Assembly (NCBI GenBank): GCA_019695115.1
Contig: JAIBAP010000060.1
Span: 1-36,305, forward strand
Direction of reading: 5' to 3'
DNA length: 36,305 nt
From: Caldilineales bacterium
GTDB lineage: Bacteria; Chloroflexota; Anaerolineae; J102
Below are positions 34,610-36,305 of this stretch, piece by piece; positions within the stretch are counted from its first letter, which is position 1; each line of letters begins with the position of its first letter. Position numbers and translations under genes: made by a program. The notes beneath the pieces are model-generated. The model was not told the origin of the DNA, ran no database searches, and was given only the letters and a program-made list of their open reading frames with translations.

Positions 34610-36010
34610 CTACCGCATGGGTGTGAAAGAGCCATCGATCGGTTCCGAGAAATGAACCCAATCGTCGGCAGGAAATGCTTCGGGATGGCGTTCGCTCCAG
34701 GCTGCGCGCAGATCGGCGACGACGAAGATGGAGCCAACGCCGAGGATGAGGTCGCCAGGTTGGTGGAGGGCCAGGGCCAGTTCGAGCGCCTCGTGGGCCG
34801 AATCGGTGAGCCGAACCGGGAGGTCCGGGAGGGTCTGGCTTGCCAGGTCGGCCAGGAGGCGGGGGTTGGCTGCGCGCGGGTGGTAGCTGCGGGTGATGAT
34901 GATGACGGCCGCATGGGGGCCAAGCACTTCTAACATGCCTTTGATGTCTTTGTCGGCGGAAGCGCCAAAGATGATGAGGAGGCGGTCGTGGGGGAAGAGT
35001 GCAAGTGCGGCCTCGATTTGTTCGGCGCTGTGCCGGTTGTGGGCGCTATCGACGACAAGGTAGGGGTTCTGGCACAGGCGCTCCAGCCGTCCGGGCCAAT
35101 GGACGGTGGCCAGGCCCTGGCGGATGGCGGCTTCGCCCACCTTTTCGCCCTGTCGCCCCAGCTCGTGCGTCAGGGCGACGGCCACGCTGGCATTGGCGGC
35201 CTGATGGCGACCGGTCAGCCCGACCCGCAGTTGGCGAAAGTCGGCGTCAGGGCCAGAGAGGTCGAGCAGGAGTTCCGAGGCGACGGCGCTCTGCACCGCC
35301 CACCGCCAATCGCCGTGGACGGCGTCGACCGTTGCCAGGGGCGCGCCCTGCTCGTCCGCTCGCCTGACGATCACCGCCAGCGCTTCCGGCTCCTGCGGCC
35401 CACAGACCACCGGCGCGCCGGGCTTGATGATGCCGGCTTTTTCAGCGGCGATCAGGCTGAGGGTGTCGCCGAGCAATTCGGTGTGCTCGAAGCTGATCGG
35501 GGTGATGGCGCAGACGCGGGGCCAGACGACGTTGGTGGCATCCAGCCGCCCCCCTAGCCCCACCTCGATCACCGCCCACTCGACCTGTTCCTGCTGGAAG
35601 TAGAGGAAAGCCAGCGCCGTGATGATCTCGAAGGCCGTCGTTTGGTGCAGGGCCTCGGCATGGGGCCGGATCTGCGCCCACAAATCCACCAGGCGATCTT
35701 GCGGGACGAGCTGGCCGTCCAGCCGAATGCGTTCGCGAAAGCTGTGGAGATGGGGCGAGGTGTAAAGCCCGGTGCGAAATCCGGCAGCCTGGAGGATGGC
35801 GGCGGTCATGGCGGCGGTCGAGCCTTTGCCCTTGCTGCCGGCGATATGCACGACCTGCAAGCTGTCTTGGGGATTGCCCAGACGGGCGCACAAGGCGGTC
35901 ATTCTTTCCAGATTGTAGGCCTCAGCAGAATACGGGGGCGCCTGTCGGGTGCGGCTGTAATCGATATAGCGGTAGATGGCCTCCAGGGCCTGTTGATAGG
36001 GGGTGGGCAT
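34610..36010 (-). CDS. folC: Bifunctional folylpolyglutamate synthase/dihydrofolate synthase
   Basis: A Mur-ligase-fold enzyme that adds glutamate to dihydropteroate and folates. The ATP loop is HIAGSKGKGSTAAM (GSKGKGS at 58-64). GLYTSPHLHSFRERIRLDG (omega-loop region), EVGLGGRLDATN, ITPISFEHTELLGDT and VDSAHNRHS are all family motifs. Start at 36010 (MPTPYQQALEAIYRYI, 466 residues) is by homology, although no Shine-Dalgarno precedes it. An in-frame ATG at 36124, five nt after the predicted transcription start, would add 38 residues and be nearly leaderless. It is the first gene of the lon-side unit. Confidence 0.93.
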   Translation of the reverse strand: MPTPYQQALEAIYRYIDYSRTRQAPPYSAEAYNLERMTALCARLGNPQDSLQVVHIAGSKGKGSTAAMTAAILQAAGFRTGLYTSPHLHSFRERIRLDGQLVPQDRLVDLWAQIRPHAEALHQTTAFEIITALAFLYFQQEQVEWAVIEVGLGGRLDATNVVWPRVCAITPISFEHTELLGDTLSLIAAEKAGIIKPGAPVVCGPQEPEALAVIVRRADEQGAPLATVDAVHGDWRWAVQSAVASELLLDLSGPDADFRQLRVGLTGRHQAANASVAVALTHELGRQGEKVGEAAIRQGLATVHWPGRLERLCQNPYLVVDSAHNRHSAEQIEAALALFPHDRLLIIFGASADKDIKGMLEVLGPHAAVIIITRSYHPRAANPRLLADLASQTLPDLPVRLTDSAHEALELALALHQPGDLILGVGSIFVVADLRAAWSERHPEAFPADDWVHFSEPIDGSFTPMR

Positions 36011-36135
36011 GGCGAGAGCGGGTTGGCGCGAGGCCAGCGGTTGCGGTGGATGAGAACAAGAGGGCGATGCGATCTCGCCGGACTCGCCCTTCCTCGGCAG
36101 GGAGGTGCGAAGCGACGGCCTCATGGCAACAGGGC

Positions 36136-36164
36136 ATTCTAGCCGATGGGCAGGCAAAAGTAAA
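36136..36164 (-). promoter_or_regulatory. Promoter of folC
   Basis: Minus strand: TTTACT (36164-36159), 17 nt, TAGAAT (36141-36136), start near 36129. It likely serves folC and possibly the following genes. Confidence 0.6.
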
Positions 36165-36180
36165 CTGATCTGGGCGCTTG

Positions 36181-36202
36181 GGGTGGGCGTCAAAGTTTCC
36201 CG
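36181..36202 (-). repeat. Second copy of the 22-nt motif upstream of folC
   Basis: Minus-strand CGGGAAACTTTGACGC plus CCACCC, 16 nt before the folC -35. It matches 104-125 except for one base, in the same orientation relative to the gene. Confidence 0.5.
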
Positions 36203-36243
36203 AAGAGAGGGAGATGAGTTAAAGTAGGCGGAACTCACATAAT

Positions 36244-36290
36244 CCAGGCAGGGGCGCAAACGCCGGCTCGGCCGAGCAGTCGACACCTGG
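36244..36290. other. Compact multi-stem structure at the window edge
   Basis: Outer stem CCAGG/CCTGG (36244-36248 with 36286-36290) encloses the hairpin GGCG-CAAA-CGCC (36253-36264) and the palindrome GCTCGGCCGAGC (36266-36277). It could be part of an RNA element or a protein site. The rest of 36203-36305 shows no gene. Confidence 0.3.
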
Positions 36291-36305
36291 CATCAAAGTA
36301 GGCTG

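Noticed and set aside
34431-34661. N-terminal extension of Lon by 77 residues
   Set aside because: It reads through heptamer arrays and the ACPERSEG repeat and overlaps the folC end, so it is translated repeat, not protein.
36244-36305. c-di-GMP-I riboswitch at the right edge
   Set aside because: GGCGCAAACGCC slightly recalls GEMM, but the tetraloop-receptor arrangement and the rest of the aptamer are missing.

Overview
The window looks like a chromosomal segment of a high-GC bacterium. I read it as probably a Chloroflexota member of the Anaerolineae/Caldilineae kind. This rests on inference: GC-rich genes, B. subtilis-type regulatory signals (T-box, GAAC-N4-GTTC operator), envelope proteins common in that phylum (DUF2079, flippase-like, GT39, DUF2207), and intergenic heptamer arrays. 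No rRNA, phage, transposase or CRISPR array is visible. Nearly all sequence is coding.

Layout. (1) 145-2858, plus strand: rpsF-ssb-rpsR and a membrane-anchored PpiC-type foldase, closed by a hairpin. (2) 2862-8653, minus strand: a unit with its own promoter containing an Rpn-like nuclease, a MazG-like pyrophosphohydrolase, a GT39 glycosyltransferase, a conserved hypothetical, a PaaG-like isomerase and a membrane protein. (3) 8625-13058, minus strand: three overlapping envelope-glycan genes (flippase-like, DUF2079, NDP-sugar epimerase). (4) 13265-18742: yccF and a small molybdopterin-domain protein, then a plus-strand cassette of DUF2207, a membrane winged-helix/zinc-ribbon protein, a coiled-coil protein and a YdjI-like SPFH protein. 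(5) 18786-20797: a thioredoxin-like ferredoxin, tRNA-Val(GAC), a threonine T-box leader, an oppositely oriented gene with a LexA-type operator, and a small membrane protein. (6) 20814-24984: thrS, infC, rpmI, rplT and a TrmH-family methyltransferase. (7) 25028-36164, minus strand: folC, lon, a secreted/anchored hypothetical, an AlbA_2/ATPase regulator, yqeY, pgpH, ybeY, dgkA and a methyltransferase.

The most interesting part is 19172-20814. A consensus promoter drives tRNA-Val, and a Thr-specific T-box (specifier ACC) starts within about 27 nt of the tRNA end, so both probably share one transcript. The expected target, thrS, lies 1.27 kb further on. Between them sits a minus-strand gene of unknown function whose promoter carries the palindrome AGAACATATGTTCT exactly between -35 and -10, as expected for SOS control. 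Any read-through from the T-box towards thrS would be antisense to this gene.

Two other signals stand out. Intergenic tandem arrays of unrelated sequence all have a 7-nt period (13195, 16217, 16861, 16952, 34438 and 34528), like the short tandem heptamer repeats known from cyanobacteria. The DUF2207/wHTH-zinc-ribbon/coiled-coil/SPFH cassette resembles in outline the B. subtilis ydjFGHI envelope-stress operon but has an unfamiliar coiled-coil component. Function calls come from motif recognition by eye; no database search was run.
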